Position numbers and translations under genes: made by a program. Below the pieces are notes generated by a model, which worked only from the letters and a program-made list of their open reading frames with translations, ran no database searches and had not been told where the DNA came from. 64,000 nt of DNA from Candidatus Rokuibacteriota bacterium (GTDB taxonomy: Bacteria; Methylomirabilota; Methylomirabilia; Rokubacteriales; CSP1-6): NCBI GenBank assembly GCA_003221695.1, contig QHSX01000056.1, positions 1-64,000 of the forward strand, written 5' to 3'. This document shows, in pieces, positions 19,236 through 28,047 of the stretch (position 1 is its first letter; each line of letters begins with the position of its first letter).

Positions 19236-20053
19236 CGCGCGCCGATCGCCCAGCGGATTCCCTCGAGCAGATGGCGGCGGAAGCGCTCGTCCTCCCAGAC
19301 CTCGCGGCCGTGGCCCAGGGCGGTGTAGAAGACGCGACCACGTCCGTGATGCCTGATCCAGGAAAGCGCATAATCTTGGTCGGCCCGCTTTCCCTTGCCG
19401 ACGTCGACCGAGCTCGGATCGAGCCTCAGCAGCACGTGGACCTTGTCCCGCGACCAGCTTCGGAACTGGTAGATCTCGTCGGTGATCTCGAAGCCGGGCC
19501 CGAGGTGCTTCGTCGAGGAATGGGTGGGATCCTCGACGACGAGCCGGACGCGCTGGGTCCACGGGTGGCCGTCGAAATAGGCGCCGACGAGCTCGCCGTA
19601 CTCGGGCACCTCGTACCAGGTGTCCGTGGCGCAGTGGACGCCGACGAACCCGCCGCCACGCTGGACGAAGCGGAGCAAGGCTTGGCGCACCTCCGGCCGG
19701 AACGGCGGGGCGCCGGTCGTGTAGAAGAGGACGGCGCGAACCTTGGTGAAGATGTCCGCAGAGAGACGCTCGACATCCTCGCGCGAGTAGAGCCGGGTGA
19801 CGTCGAACGCGCCCGACTGCGCCCCGAGATCCTCGGCGGTCTGCTCGGCGAGGGAGCGGCGGTCCGGCGACGCTCGCCGAACGACGTCGTGCTGGTAGCC
19901 GCCCGAGTACGTCACCATCAACAGACGCGGCCGCGCCGGCGCTTGTGGACTCGCGTCCGGGGCCCAGGCGAGCACGGCCGCCAGGAGCAACAGACCGAGT
20001 CGCGCGCCCCGGCGAAGCGCCGGACGCCTGGGTGCGGTCACGACGTCGCACAT
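19232..20053 (-). CDS. ThuA-like domain protein (trehalose-utilisation family), exported
   Basis: About 273 residues with a hydrophobic N-terminus (LGLLLLAAVLAWAPDASPQ). ThuA marks: LLMVTYSGGYQHDVVRRA, AVLFYTTGAPPFRPEVRQALLRFVQRGGGFVGVHCATDTW, VGAYFDGHPWTQRVRL, and GRVFYTALGHGREVWED. The family has a glutamine-amidotransferase-like fold but its biochemistry is poorly known; it is often found with PQQ dehydrogenases or carbohydrate genes. ATG 20053 is preferred over GTG 20059. Followed, with overlap, by the exported unknown protein. Confidence 0.85.
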   Translation of the reverse strand: MCDVVTAPRRPALRRGARLGLLLLAAVLAWAPDASPQAPARPRLLMVTYSGGYQHDVVRRASPDRRSLAEQTAEDLGAQSGAFDVTRLYSREDVERLSADIFTKVRAVLFYTTGAPPFRPEVRQALLRFVQRGGGFVGVHCATDTWYEVPEYGELVGAYFDGHPWTQRVRLVVEDPTHSSTKHLGPGFEITDEIYQFRSWSRDKVHVLLRLDPSSVDVGKGKRADQDYALSWIRHHGRGRVFYTALGHGREVWEDERFRRHLLEGIRWAIGAR

Positions 20054-20143
20054 CTCCACCGCGGTGTTGTACCAGAGGCCAGGCCGGACTTCCAGACCGC
20101 GCGTTCCACGATCTCAAGTCGCTCGTCCGGCCATGGGCGTAGA

Positions 20144-20371
20144 ATGAGCGCGATGGCGGACGCCGGTGGCGATTCTTCTTCTTGCACTCCGCCCGCACCC
20201 CGGTCGTTTGGAGCGCCCGGTCAGTACGACGACAACGGCGTGGACCTGTCGCTCATCCGCGCCAATATGCGCGTCACGCCGACGGAGCGGGCGCGCCGGG
20301 CAGAGCGTGCACGGCGGGCCGCGCTGAGGGTGCAGGCGATTGGACGAGCGGCTCGAGCAAAGCCCGCTTGA
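20144..20371 (+). CDS. Small helical partner protein of nucleotidyltransferase (antitoxin-like)
   Basis: About 75 residues ending in a basic helix (DLSLIRANMRVTPTERARRAERARRAALR). Short proteins of this form, with LIRxxLxxTPxERL, commonly precede nucleotidyltransferase-fold genes. It overlaps the next gene by 32 bases. ATG 20144 or 20153. By analogy with MNT/AbiE-like pairs one partner may be an antitoxin, but that is inference. Confidence 0.55.
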   Translation: MSAMADAGGDSSSCTPPAPRSFGAPGQYDDNGVDLSLIRANMRVTPTERARRAERARRAALRVQAIGRAARAKPA

Positions 20372-20852
20372 ACGCTTCTGCGAAGTGCTCGCCGAGCACG
20401 GTGTGGAGTTCATCGTCGTCGGCGGGCAAGCTGAAGCGCTCATGGGCAGCTCTCGCGTCACCTACGACGTCGACCTTTGCTATCGACGCACCCCCGACAA
20501 CCTCGAACGCCTGGCGTCGGCCCTGGGGACCCTGAACCTGACCCTGCGCGGCGCTCCCCCCGATCTGAAGTTCCGGCTGGACGCGCAGGCTCTCGCGCTC
20601 GGTCAGAACTACACGTTCGAGGTCGATGGCGAGTACCCCCTGGATTTCCTCAGCTACCTGGAGCCGATCGGGACGTACGAGGACCTGCTGGCCCACGCGG
20701 AGACCGTGTCCGTCGGTGGCCGTCCGACGCGCGTGATCGGCCTCGACGACCTCATCCGCATCAAGCGATATCTCGGCCGACCGAAAGATAAAGAGTCGCT
20801 GCTCGCGCTCGAGGCCATCAAGCGCCTGCGTGAGCAGGAAGGCTTGCGTTGA
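20340..20852 (+). CDS. Nucleotidyltransferase-fold protein (AbiEii/MNT-like)
   Basis: A 170-residue protein with the minimal nucleotidyltransferase core: FIVVGGQAEALMGSSRVTYDVDLCY, in which Gly-Gly and Asp-x-Asp form the metal and nucleotide site. A C-terminal GLDDLIRIKRYLGRPKDKESLLALEAI block is typical of this group. TTG 20340 is inferred as the start and overlaps the preceding small gene. It may modify a tRNA or protein as a toxin, or be housekeeping. Confidence 0.75.
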   Translation: MDERLEQSPLERFCEVLAEHGVEFIVVGGQAEALMGSSRVTYDVDLCYRRTPDNLERLASALGTLNLTLRGAPPDLKFRLDAQALALGQNYTFEVDGEYPLDFLSYLEPIGTYEDLLAHAETVSVGGRPTRVIGLDDLIRIKRYLGRPKDKESLLALEAIKRLREQEGLR

Positions 20853-20920
20853 CGTTTCCCCGCGGAGGTCCTACGATGGCCGCCGCCACTCGAAGCCCGG
20901 ACCCAAGGAGGAGAGGGAAG

Positions 20921-22660
20921 ATGATCGGTCAGACGAAATTCAAGAGCGCCGCGGCGGTCCTCGGCGTGCTGGTCGTCGTGGCGCTCGCGACCGGCCTGGC
21001 CTGGGCCGTCGACCCGAGTCGACTCGTCAACGCCGAGAAGGATCCGAATAGCTGGCTCTCCTACAACGGAACCTATCACGCGTGGCGCTACAGCTCGCTG
21101 GGGCAGATCAACCGCGCCAACGTGGGGAATCTCAAGGTCGCCTGGATCTTCCAGCCCGGGATGCCGGCGACGGAACACGGACTGGAGGGGACGCCGCTCG
21201 CGGTGGACGGAGTCGTCTACGTGTCCGGGTCGTACAGCCGCGTGTGGGCCCTGGATGGCGCCACGGGGAAAGTCCTGTGGTTCAACTACCCCAAGATCGA
21301 CATGCAACTGAAGGCCCGTCAGACTCACGTGCCTTACAACCGCGGTCTCGCCGTCGGCCACGGCCACGTGTACGTGGGCACCATCGACGGACGCCTGCTC
21401 GCGCTGGACATCAAGAGCGGCAAACAGGTCTGGGAGAGCCAGCTCGTCGACTCCAAGAAGGAGACCGTCGGGTTCACCGGCGCGCCGCTCGTCGTCAAGG
21501 ACATGATTCTGATCGGGTCGCAGGCCGGCGAGTGGCCCACCCGGGGACGGATCTTCGCGGTGGATTCGAAGACGGGCAAGGAGCGGTGGAAGTTCTGGAC
21601 CGTCGGCGGCCCCGAGGATCCGAAGGCCCAGGCGACGTGGGGTGGCGACTCGTGGAAGACCGGCGGCGGCGGCGGGTGGATGACGGGCTCCTACGATCCC
21701 GACCTGAACCTGGTCTACTGGGGCACCGGCAACCCGGCGCCACTGTATGACTGGGCGGCGGGCGACTGGATGACCAAGGGCCCGCGACCCGGCATCAACC
21801 TCTACATCACCTCCATCGTCGCCCTCGACGCCGACACGGGAAAGCTCAACTGGTACTTCCAGGAGCTGCCACACGACCCGTGGGATTTCGACAGTTCCGT
21901 GGGAGAGATGCTCCTGCTCGATCGTGACGGAAAGAAGCTCCTGGTCCACGCCAACAAGGGCGGCCCCGTGTTCGTGCTGGACCGGACCAACGGGAAGGTG
22001 CAGAACGCCTACATGGGGAACCGCGTGTTCAACTTCATCAAGGGCGTGGATGCCAAGACGGGGAAGCTCATCGAGCCGTGGTACCCGACGGAAGGGAAAG
22101 TTCACCCCTGGTTCTGCCCGTGGATCGCCGGCGCCTACAGCTGGAACTCGGGTGCGTACAACCCCAAGGCCGGCCTCTGGTACAAGATCGTTCAGGAAGG
22201 CTGCATGGACCTCGAGATCGTGCGGACCACGCCGATCACCGAGCCCTACGCTCAGCTGAACATCGGCGCGAACTTCAACTTCAAAGGAACACCGGACGGC
22301 CCGGCGTACGGGCACCTCGACGCCCGCGAGCCCGTGACCGGCGCGCTCAAGTGGTCGGTGAACTATCCGGTGCCTCCGCTCGGAAGCCTCCTCGCGACCG
22401 GGGGGGAGCTGGTCTTCCTCGGCGACATGGAAGGACGCGTCCACGCGCACGACGCCGAGACGGGTCAGGATCTCTGGAGCTTCAACAACGGATCCGGGCA
22501 CCGCGGCGGCATCATCAGCTACGCCGTCGGCGGCAAGCAATACGTCGCCGTCGCGTCGGGGACCGGATCCCTGGTCGCCGACGCCTATGCCGGCCTGTAC
22601 CCGGAGCGGCTCGGGCACTACGCGTACAGCGCGGCGGTGGTCGTCTTCTCGCTCCCCTGA
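20921..22660 (+). CDS. PQQ-dependent dehydrogenase, XoxF-like, first gene of an F-G-J type cluster
   Basis: A 579-residue exported quinoprotein with signal anchor (AAAVLGVLVVVALATGLAWA). Propeller start WLSYNGTYHAWRYSSLGQINRANV. The catalytic segment PHDPWDFDSSVGEML carries Asp-x-Asp, the lanthanide signature. Unlike the copy at 16538-18229 it lacks the vicinal Cys-Cys; the matching stretch is ARQTHVPYNRGLAV. A Cys pair in WFCPWIAG/EGCMD may stabilise it otherwise. ATG 20921 follows AAGGAGGAGAGGGAAG. Cytochrome c and a periplasmic binding protein follow on the same strand, the arrangement of xoxF-xoxG-xoxJ. Physiological alcohol unknown. Confidence 0.85.
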   Translation: MIGQTKFKSAAAVLGVLVVVALATGLAWAVDPSRLVNAEKDPNSWLSYNGTYHAWRYSSLGQINRANVGNLKVAWIFQPGMPATEHGLEGTPLAVDGVVYVSGSYSRVWALDGATGKVLWFNYPKIDMQLKARQTHVPYNRGLAVGHGHVYVGTIDGRLLALDIKSGKQVWESQLVDSKKETVGFTGAPLVVKDMILIGSQAGEWPTRGRIFAVDSKTGKERWKFWTVGGPEDPKAQATWGGDSWKTGGGGGWMTGSYDPDLNLVYWGTGNPAPLYDWAAGDWMTKGPRPGINLYITSIVALDADTGKLNWYFQELPHDPWDFDSSVGEMLLLDRDGKKLLVHANKGGPVFVLDRTNGKVQNAYMGNRVFNFIKGVDAKTGKLIEPWYPTEGKVHPWFCPWIAGAYSWNSGAYNPKAGLWYKIVQEGCMDLEIVRTTPITEPYAQLNIGANFNFKGTPDGPAYGHLDAREPVTGALKWSVNYPVPPLGSLLATGGELVFLGDMEGRVHAHDAETGQDLWSFNNGSGHRGGIISYAVGGKQYVAVASGTGSLVADAYAGLYPERLGHYAYSAAVVVFSLP

Positions 22661-22684
22661 CCGGGTGTAAGATACCGAGAGACA

Positions 22685-22715
22685 AGAGGGCGGGAGGCAG
22701 CGGTTCCCGCCCTCT
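22685..22715 (+). terminator. Perfect 11-bp hairpin between quinoprotein and cytochrome c genes
   Basis: AGAGGGCGGGA (22685-22695) pairs perfectly with TCCCGCCCTCT (22705-22715) around a 9-base loop, 9 bases before the cytochrome ATG. No T-run follows, so it may act as a weak terminator, RNA stabiliser or translational block setting the ratio of dehydrogenase to cytochrome. Confidence 0.55.
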
Positions 22716-22723
22716 CGTTCGTT

Positions 22724-23128
22724 ATGCGCATACTCCTCGGAGCCGTTCTGGCCCTCGTCGCGATCCTCGGCGTGCCGCGTGACGGTCAGCCACAGATGGG
22801 CGGCACGCCCGCGCAGGGCGCGCAGAGTCAGTCTCAGGGAGCGGGAGCAGCGCCGCCCTTCGATCTCAAGGACGAGGCGGTCGTCAAGCAGGGGGCCACG
22901 CTGTTCGCGACGACGTGCTCCTATTGCCACAAGGGACATCCCGGGGCGGGGGGCGCGGGCGTGCCGACGCTCAGAGACCAGACCTACGACAAGGAGTATC
23001 TCTACAAGATGATCTCCGATGGGCCGCCGTCGGGGCGGATGCCGGCGTGGAAGCAGCAATACTCACCTGAGCAGATCTGGAAGCTCGTCGCCTACATCCT
23101 GAGCCTCAAGCCCACGGAGAGTCAGTGA
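22724..23128 (+). CDS. Exported mono-haem cytochrome c (XoxG-like electron acceptor)
   Basis: A 134-residue class I cytochrome c with a signal peptide, a Gln/Gly-rich linker, haem site CSYCH near residue 65 and the axial Met in SGRMPAWKQQYSPEQIWKLVAYI near residue 107. It lies between an XoxF-like quinoprotein and a MxaJ/XoxJ-like protein, so it most likely takes electrons from the dehydrogenase. No ribosome site is visible because a hairpin occupies that position; its stop overlaps the next start (GTGA). Confidence 0.87.
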   Translation: MRILLGAVLALVAILGVPRDGQPQMGGTPAQGAQSQSQGAGAAPPFDLKDEAVVKQGATLFATTCSYCHKGHPGAGGAGVPTLRDQTYDKEYLYKMISDGPPSGRMPAWKQQYSPEQIWKLVAYILSLKPTESQ

Positions 23129-23910
23129 GCATGGTCCGGACTCTCGCCGGCGGGTCCCTGCTCCTCCTCGGCGTGGCCCTGGCTCCCATCTCGACTCGAG
23201 GCGCGACGCTCGCCGAGGTGCAGGGCGACACGGGACTGCGCCTGTGCGCGAACCCGGAGGCGCTTCCGTTCTCGGGTCAGGACCTGGCGCGGCCCGGGAT
23301 CCAGCTCGAGCTCGCTCAGAAGATTGCCGGCGCGCTCGGCGTCAAGACCTCCGTGAGCTGGATCTTCGATCGGCGCGCGGCCGGGGCAGCCGGGTGCGAG
23401 GTCTTCATGAGCGCGATCGTGACGCCCCGACCCAGAGCTCCGCTACGGCTGACCCGGCCCTACTCCGGCAGCGGGTACGTGCTCGTCGTTCCGCGGAATG
23501 AAAACGGGGCGAAGACGTTCGCGGACCTCTCGGGGAAGAAAATCGGGGTCCTGGTGCAATCAGTCGCCCAGTGGGTGCTCACCAAGCGGGGCCTCACGAC
23601 GACCCCCGCGTTCACCGACGAAGAGGTGGTCGAGATGGTCCTGACCGGCCAGGCCGCCGCCGGGGCGGTCAGCATGCCGTACGCCGGATGGTATTTGAAG
23701 GAGCACCCGAACGCCCCGCTCAAGATCGCCGAGGGTTACATGCCAGAGCCCGAGCTCAGATGGAACATCGCCGTGGGGGTGAGGAACGCCGACCAGGCGT
23801 TGCTCGACGCGGTGAACCGCGTCCTCGACGACCTCCGCCGGGACGGCACCATCCAGGCGACGTTCGCCAGGTACGGCGTCCCGTACTACCAGCCGTTCCC
23901 CGCGGAGTGA
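23125..23910 (+). CDS. Quinoprotein-associated periplasmic substrate-binding-like protein (XoxJ/MxaJ-like)
   Basis: A 261-residue exported type II periplasmic-binding fold. Marks: LRLCANPEALPFS at the mature N-terminus (the usual LRVCADPNNLPFS of this family), TRPYSGSGYVLVVPR, KTFADLSGKKIGVL and a C-terminal LDDLRRDGTIQATFARYGVPYYQ. Such proteins accompany PQQ methanol dehydrogenases and are thought to help assemble or mature the enzyme rather than feed a transporter; no permease is here. GTG 23125 overlaps the cytochrome stop; ATG 23131 is an alternative. Confidence 0.85.
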   Translation: MSMVRTLAGGSLLLLGVALAPISTRGATLAEVQGDTGLRLCANPEALPFSGQDLARPGIQLELAQKIAGALGVKTSVSWIFDRRAAGAAGCEVFMSAIVTPRPRAPLRLTRPYSGSGYVLVVPRNENGAKTFADLSGKKIGVLVQSVAQWVLTKRGLTTTPAFTDEEVVEMVLTGQAAAGAVSMPYAGWYLKEHPNAPLKIAEGYMPEPELRWNIAVGVRNADQALLDAVNRVLDDLRRDGTIQATFARYGVPYYQPFPAE

Positions 23911-23923
23911 GGCGGCGGGTCAC

Positions 23924-24583
23924 TCACTTCCCGGGCGCCTCGCCCTTCGACAGCCGCACCAGGAACTTCGCCAGATCGCGCGCCATGTCGTCGAAGGACT
24001 CCTGCAGGTGCCCCTCGTCCGAGCCGCCGAACCAGCCGATGGAGGCGATTCTGCGATCGGCCGTGACCATGACCACGCGACCCGATGACGCCTCCACGAA
24101 CCGCATGTCCGCCTGGGCCCGGGCCCGCCCCGCCCCGTAGAGGCCGGCGAAGTAGCGCGCCACTTGTGATCCCCGGCCGAGCCGCGTGATCGCTCCCTGG
24201 AGACGAAGGGCCGGTTGGGCACCCGGCTTGAACTGCGTCTGGCTCGTGTTCACCACGGTCTGGAAGAGGCCGCTGGTCTTGAGACGGCGCACCAGCTCGA
24301 GGTGGAGGAACCCGGCCATCTGGGCTGCGAACCGGCGGTCGCCCTCGTCCTTGCTCGTGGCGTCGGTGACCGGGAACGGCTCGACGGCGACGACCTTGTA
24401 GCGCTTGAGGTCGAAGCCCGGGGCGACGGCGACGAGCCCGGCGTCCTTGTCCTCCACGTTCGGCATCAGGCCGCCGGCGCCCGTGGGGTTGTCGGGGGTG
24501 GACTGCATGGCGCCGCAGCCGGCGATACCGACCAGGAGCACGCCGAGCCAGACACCGGTCAGAAGAATCTGGGTTCTGGTCAT
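23924..24583 (-). CDS. DUF4410-like lipoprotein
   Basis: A 219-residue predicted lipoprotein (lipobox GIAGC at about residue 23). The body YKVVAVEPFPVTDATSKDEGDRRFAAQMAGFLHLELVRRLK and the repeated patterns around RRIASIGWFGGSDEGHLQESFDDMARDLAKFLVR resemble DUF4410 proteins, an outer-envelope family of unknown role. ATG 24583 has GGAGGAGGG 7 bases before. Transcribed away from the secreted operon at 24791. Confidence 0.75.
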   Translation of the reverse strand: MTRTQILLTGVWLGVLLVGIAGCGAMQSTPDNPTGAGGLMPNVEDKDAGLVAVAPGFDLKRYKVVAVEPFPVTDATSKDEGDRRFAAQMAGFLHLELVRRLKTSGLFQTVVNTSQTQFKPGAQPALRLQGAITRLGRGSQVARYFAGLYGAGRARAQADMRFVEASSGRVVMVTADRRIASIGWFGGSDEGHLQESFDDMARDLAKFLVRLSKGEAPGK

Positions 24584-24790
24584 GACGGTTTCCCTCCTCC
24601 GTTCAAGTCTCTCCCGAGACCCCCCGAAAGAAGGCAGAGAAAGAGCAAAGTGGCCCTGAGCGCCCGCGCGCCTGGGCGGCCTGCCTCGCCCGGTGTGCAC
24701 CCGGTCCACTTCTCTTGCGGCCCGGCGTCGGCGAACTCCGAATAGTGGCCATCGCTTGCGGGTATCGCAGCGGGCGGCGCGGTTTTTGCG

Positions 24791-27358
24791 GTGCCTTTCT
24801 CTATGGGCTCACGCCGGCCGCCGTCCGCGACCGTCTTCCTGATGCTCACCCTCGGACCGATCACGGCGTACCAGCCGATCGCCGCGCTCGCGCCGGTCGA
24901 GACCGTCCTCGAGGGGCGCGACGAGCTGATCGGTGTCGCCGTGACCGCGGAGGGCACGCGCTACGTCTCCGACCGTGGGGCCGGCATCGTCTATCGACTC
25001 TCCTCGAGCGGCGCGCTGAGCCGAGCGGCCGCCGGGCTCGATCGCCCCGCCGGTCTCGCCCTCGACAGCGGGGGCCGGCTCCTCATCGCGGAGGAGCACG
25101 CGGGGCGCATCCTGCGTCTCGAAGACGCCGGGGCGCTGACTGTCCTGGCGACCGGCATCAAGAGCCCGCGCTGGCTGGCCGTCGCCTCCGACGGGAGCCT
25201 GTACATCGGCGCCCATCGCCTCGTCGCGCCCGATGGTCTCGACGCCGATGAGGGCTGCGTGATCCTCCGACTCGCTCCCGACGGCAGTCTCACGACCGTC
25301 GCCGCAGGCATCCGACGGCTCGAAGGCCTCCTGCGCGTCAACGACGCGCTGGTCGCCGCGACCACGGGGCTCGAGGGTGGGCCCGACTCTCAGGGCACGA
25401 TCCTGCGCTACTCCATCCTTCACGATGGCACGCTCGGTGCGCCGGCAACTCTGGTCGACGCGGGTCTCAAGCGACCCATTGGCCTGGCCCTCGACGCCCT
25501 CGCCGCAATCTACGTCTCCACGAGGCGGCTGACCGTCGAGACCGAGATCGCCAGGCGGGCCATCGGCAAGATCCACACGGATGGGCATCTCACCGACTTC
25601 GCCGGCCACCTCATCGATCCCCAGGGATTGGCTTTCGACGCCGGCGGCGCGCTCTACCTCGCTGACGGCAAGGCCGGGCGCCTTCTGAAATTCCGCGCGC
25701 CCCCCGCGCCGACGCTGACGGCGCCCGCGTTTGCCGACCGCTCGCCGCTGACGATCACCGGAGCCGCCAATCCGGGCGCGCGGGTCGATCTCTACGTCGA
25801 CGCTGCGACGACGCCGGCGACGGTGATCGCGGACGAGGCCGGCGTCTTCGCGGCGTCGCTGACCCTCGCGCCCAATCACGCGAACTTCCTCATGGCCTTC
25901 GCGTCGACCCACGTCGGCGACGGCCTCACGTCGGGGGCTGCCGAGGCGACGATCGTGCACGACAGCGTCGCCCCCACGCTCGATTTCCAGGCGCCGCCGC
26001 GTGGGAGCCACGTGCGGCTCAACGTGAGCCTCCAGGCCCAGGCGCGGGACAGCGGGAGCTCGGTCGCCGCGCTCGTGCTCAGCGTCGGCGGCCGGTCGCT
26101 CAGCAGCACGGTCGACCCATCCCTGCCGGCGCCCGGCGCGACGGCCACGGCCATGTGGCTCACGTCCGCGATGCCCGACGGCTCGCACACGCTCGGCGCG
26201 ACCGCAACCGACCGAGCGGGAAACTCCGCGACGACCACGCGGATCGTGATCGTGGACAATTCCCCGCCCGTCACCGAGATCACCGGCGGACCCGGTGGCG
26301 TGGCGCCGGTCACGCCGGCGACCTTCACGTTCACGGGCACGGACAATCTCACACCGGCCTCGGGGCTCCAGTTCGCGTGGCGACGCGACGGCGGCATGTG
26401 GTCCGCGTTCACCACGGAGCACAGCGCCACCCTGAGGGGGCTCGCGCCGGGCGGCCACCTCTTCGAGGTCAAGGCGCGCGATCTCGCGGGGAACGAGGAC
26501 CCGACGCCCGCCCAGCGCTCGTTCACCGTGGCGCGTGGCGTCGGGGTGACGATCACTGACCCGGCCGACGGCGCAGCCGTTCCGGCGGGCTTGCTGCTCG
26601 TGAGAGGGACGGTGGACGCCGGTGGGCAAGAGGCGGGAGTGACGGTCAACGGTATCGTGGCCGCGGTCGAGGCGCCGGTGTTCGCCGTCCAGGTTCCCGT
26701 GACGGTCGACACGACCGTGCTGACCGCGACGGTGACGGGATCGAGCGGGACGACGACCAGCCCCAGCGTAACTGTCAGCGTCTTCACGTCACCGACCCCC
26801 GTCGGGTCTCTCACCCCGACGCCCGTCGCGGGAGTGGCACCCTTGACGGTCGAGTTCACGCTCGGAGGAATCGCCGCGAGGAACGTCACCCTGGACGCGG
26901 ATGGGGATGGGCTCACCGACTTCACCGGCGCGAGCTTGGAGGGCCAGCGATTCGTTTACCCTCAACCGGGGTTGTACTTTCCTGCCGCGACGGTCAGCGA
27001 TGGGCAGGGGGGACAGTTCACCGCCGCGACCGTGGTCCTGGTCGAACCGCCGACCGCCGTGAACGCTCGGTTCGAGAGCCTCTGGAACCTGTTCAAAGAC
27101 CGGCTCGTCGCTGGCGACATCCCCGGAGCGCTTGCGCACCTCTCGCCGGCAATCCAGTCACAGTTCAGCGAAGTCTTCCAGGCCCTGGGATCGAACCTGC
27201 CAGACATCGCGGCGAGCCTGGAGAGACTGGTCGTCGTGGAGCGGGTGGACGACCTGGCCGAGGCGGCGGTCGTGCGACAGGAGGGAGCCACGGCGTTCCT
27301 CTACTTCATCTACTTTCGTCGGGATCGTCTGGGGCGATGGCTGATCGAGGAAATGTGA
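24791..27358 (+). CDS. Large secreted protein: NHL-like propeller, Ig-like repeats, PKD-like domain and C-terminal alpha/beta domain
   Basis: An 855-residue secreted protein. After an N-terminal signal (SATVFLMLTLGPITAYQ), residues 40-310 form a propeller of repeats like LIGVAVTAEGTRYVSDRGAGIVYRL and GLALDSGGRLLIAEEHAGRIL. Three Ig-like beta-domains (about 315-595) follow, with GTDNLTPASGLQF-type repeats also seen in cell-surface proteins. A further beta-domain and a PKD-like segment (FTLGGIAARNVTLDADGDGLTDF, near residue 700) come next. The last 90 residues (NARFESLWNLFKDRLVAGDIPGAL) are helical. GTG 24791, ATG 24803 alternative. First gene of a three-gene overlapping unit. Confidence 0.75.
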   Translation: MPFSMGSRRPPSATVFLMLTLGPITAYQPIAALAPVETVLEGRDELIGVAVTAEGTRYVSDRGAGIVYRLSSSGALSRAAAGLDRPAGLALDSGGRLLIAEEHAGRILRLEDAGALTVLATGIKSPRWLAVASDGSLYIGAHRLVAPDGLDADEGCVILRLAPDGSLTTVAAGIRRLEGLLRVNDALVAATTGLEGGPDSQGTILRYSILHDGTLGAPATLVDAGLKRPIGLALDALAAIYVSTRRLTVETEIARRAIGKIHTDGHLTDFAGHLIDPQGLAFDAGGALYLADGKAGRLLKFRAPPAPTLTAPAFADRSPLTITGAANPGARVDLYVDAATTPATVIADEAGVFAASLTLAPNHANFLMAFASTHVGDGLTSGAAEATIVHDSVAPTLDFQAPPRGSHVRLNVSLQAQARDSGSSVAALVLSVGGRSLSSTVDPSLPAPGATATAMWLTSAMPDGSHTLGATATDRAGNSATTTRIVIVDNSPPVTEITGGPGGVAPVTPATFTFTGTDNLTPASGLQFAWRRDGGMWSAFTTEHSATLRGLAPGGHLFEVKARDLAGNEDPTPAQRSFTVARGVGVTITDPADGAAVPAGLLLVRGTVDAGGQEAGVTVNGIVAAVEAPVFAVQVPVTVDTTVLTATVTGSSGTTTSPSVTVSVFTSPTPVGSLTPTPVAGVAPLTVEFTLGGIAARNVTLDADGDGLTDFTGASLEGQRFVYPQPGLYFPAATVSDGQGGQFTAATVVLVEPPTAVNARFESLWNLFKDRLVAGDIPGALAHLSPAIQSQFSEVFQALGSNLPDIAASLERLVVVERVDDLAEAAVVRQEGATAFLYFIYFRRDRLGRWLIEEM

Positions 27359-28047
27359 GGTCGGTGCGACACGGCCTGGCCATCGCGGCCGTCTTGATGG
27401 GTTGGAGCGCGCCGGCCCTCGGGGCGCAGACGGACCAGCCCTGCGATGTCGTCCCCATGGACTGCACGTTCGAAGCATTGCCGTTCGAGTTCACGGTCGT
27501 CGATGCCGAGACGCACCGGCCCTTGGCGGACGTGCACGCGCTGGCCGAGTGGCAGATCCACGGCGTCGGTGGCCGGCCGAACGGCCCGCTGATGGTCCTG
27601 GAGGCCGTGAGCGGTCAGAACGGCGTCCTCAACTTTCCCGGCTGGGGACCAATCACCGGCCCGGTGACGGGGATAGGCATCGGCCGCGATCCGGTGATCA
27701 CGCTGTTCAAGACCGGGTATCGGACGCTGGTGATCAATAACGGCGACCCGCCCGGGACGAAGGAGACGCAGCGCGTGCGCCGGTTCGGCCAGCACGGCCG
27801 GACCTACGCGCTCGAGCCGTTTCGCGGCGCGCCGCCGGAGTGGCTCCAGGAGCTCGAGCGAGTCTACGCGGGAATCGCATTTCCACGGAGCGACGACCAG
27901 TCGCTCCAGTTCCGTGGACCCTACCTGAATCGACTCCGTCGCGTGTGGGCCGAGCGCGAGAAGGTGCCAGAGGGGTTCCGCGGTGAGCGGGACCTCTTCT
28001 GGTTCGTCGAGAAGAGAATGAAATTCCTTGAGGAGGGACACCGATGA
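27355..28047 (+). CDS. Exported protein with carboxypeptidase-regulatory-like domain
   Basis: About 230 residues: signal peptide (AIAAVLMGWSAPALGAQ), two Cys (CDVVPMDC), then a beta-sandwich segment FEFTVVDAETHRPLADVHALAEW that resembles the carboxypeptidase-regulatory-like or CNA-B-type fold. A charged helical tail ends the protein. The GTG overlaps the stop of the large secreted protein, and its own stop overlaps the next ATG, indicating translational coupling. Function unknown. Confidence 0.65.
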   Translation: MRSVRHGLAIAAVLMGWSAPALGAQTDQPCDVVPMDCTFEALPFEFTVVDAETHRPLADVHALAEWQIHGVGGRPNGPLMVLEAVSGQNGVLNFPGWGPITGPVTGIGIGRDPVITLFKTGYRTLVINNGDPPGTKETQRVRRFGQHGRTYALEPFRGAPPEWLQELERVYAGIAFPRSDDQSLQFRGPYLNRLRRVWAEREKVPEGFRGERDLFWFVEKRMKFLEEGHR

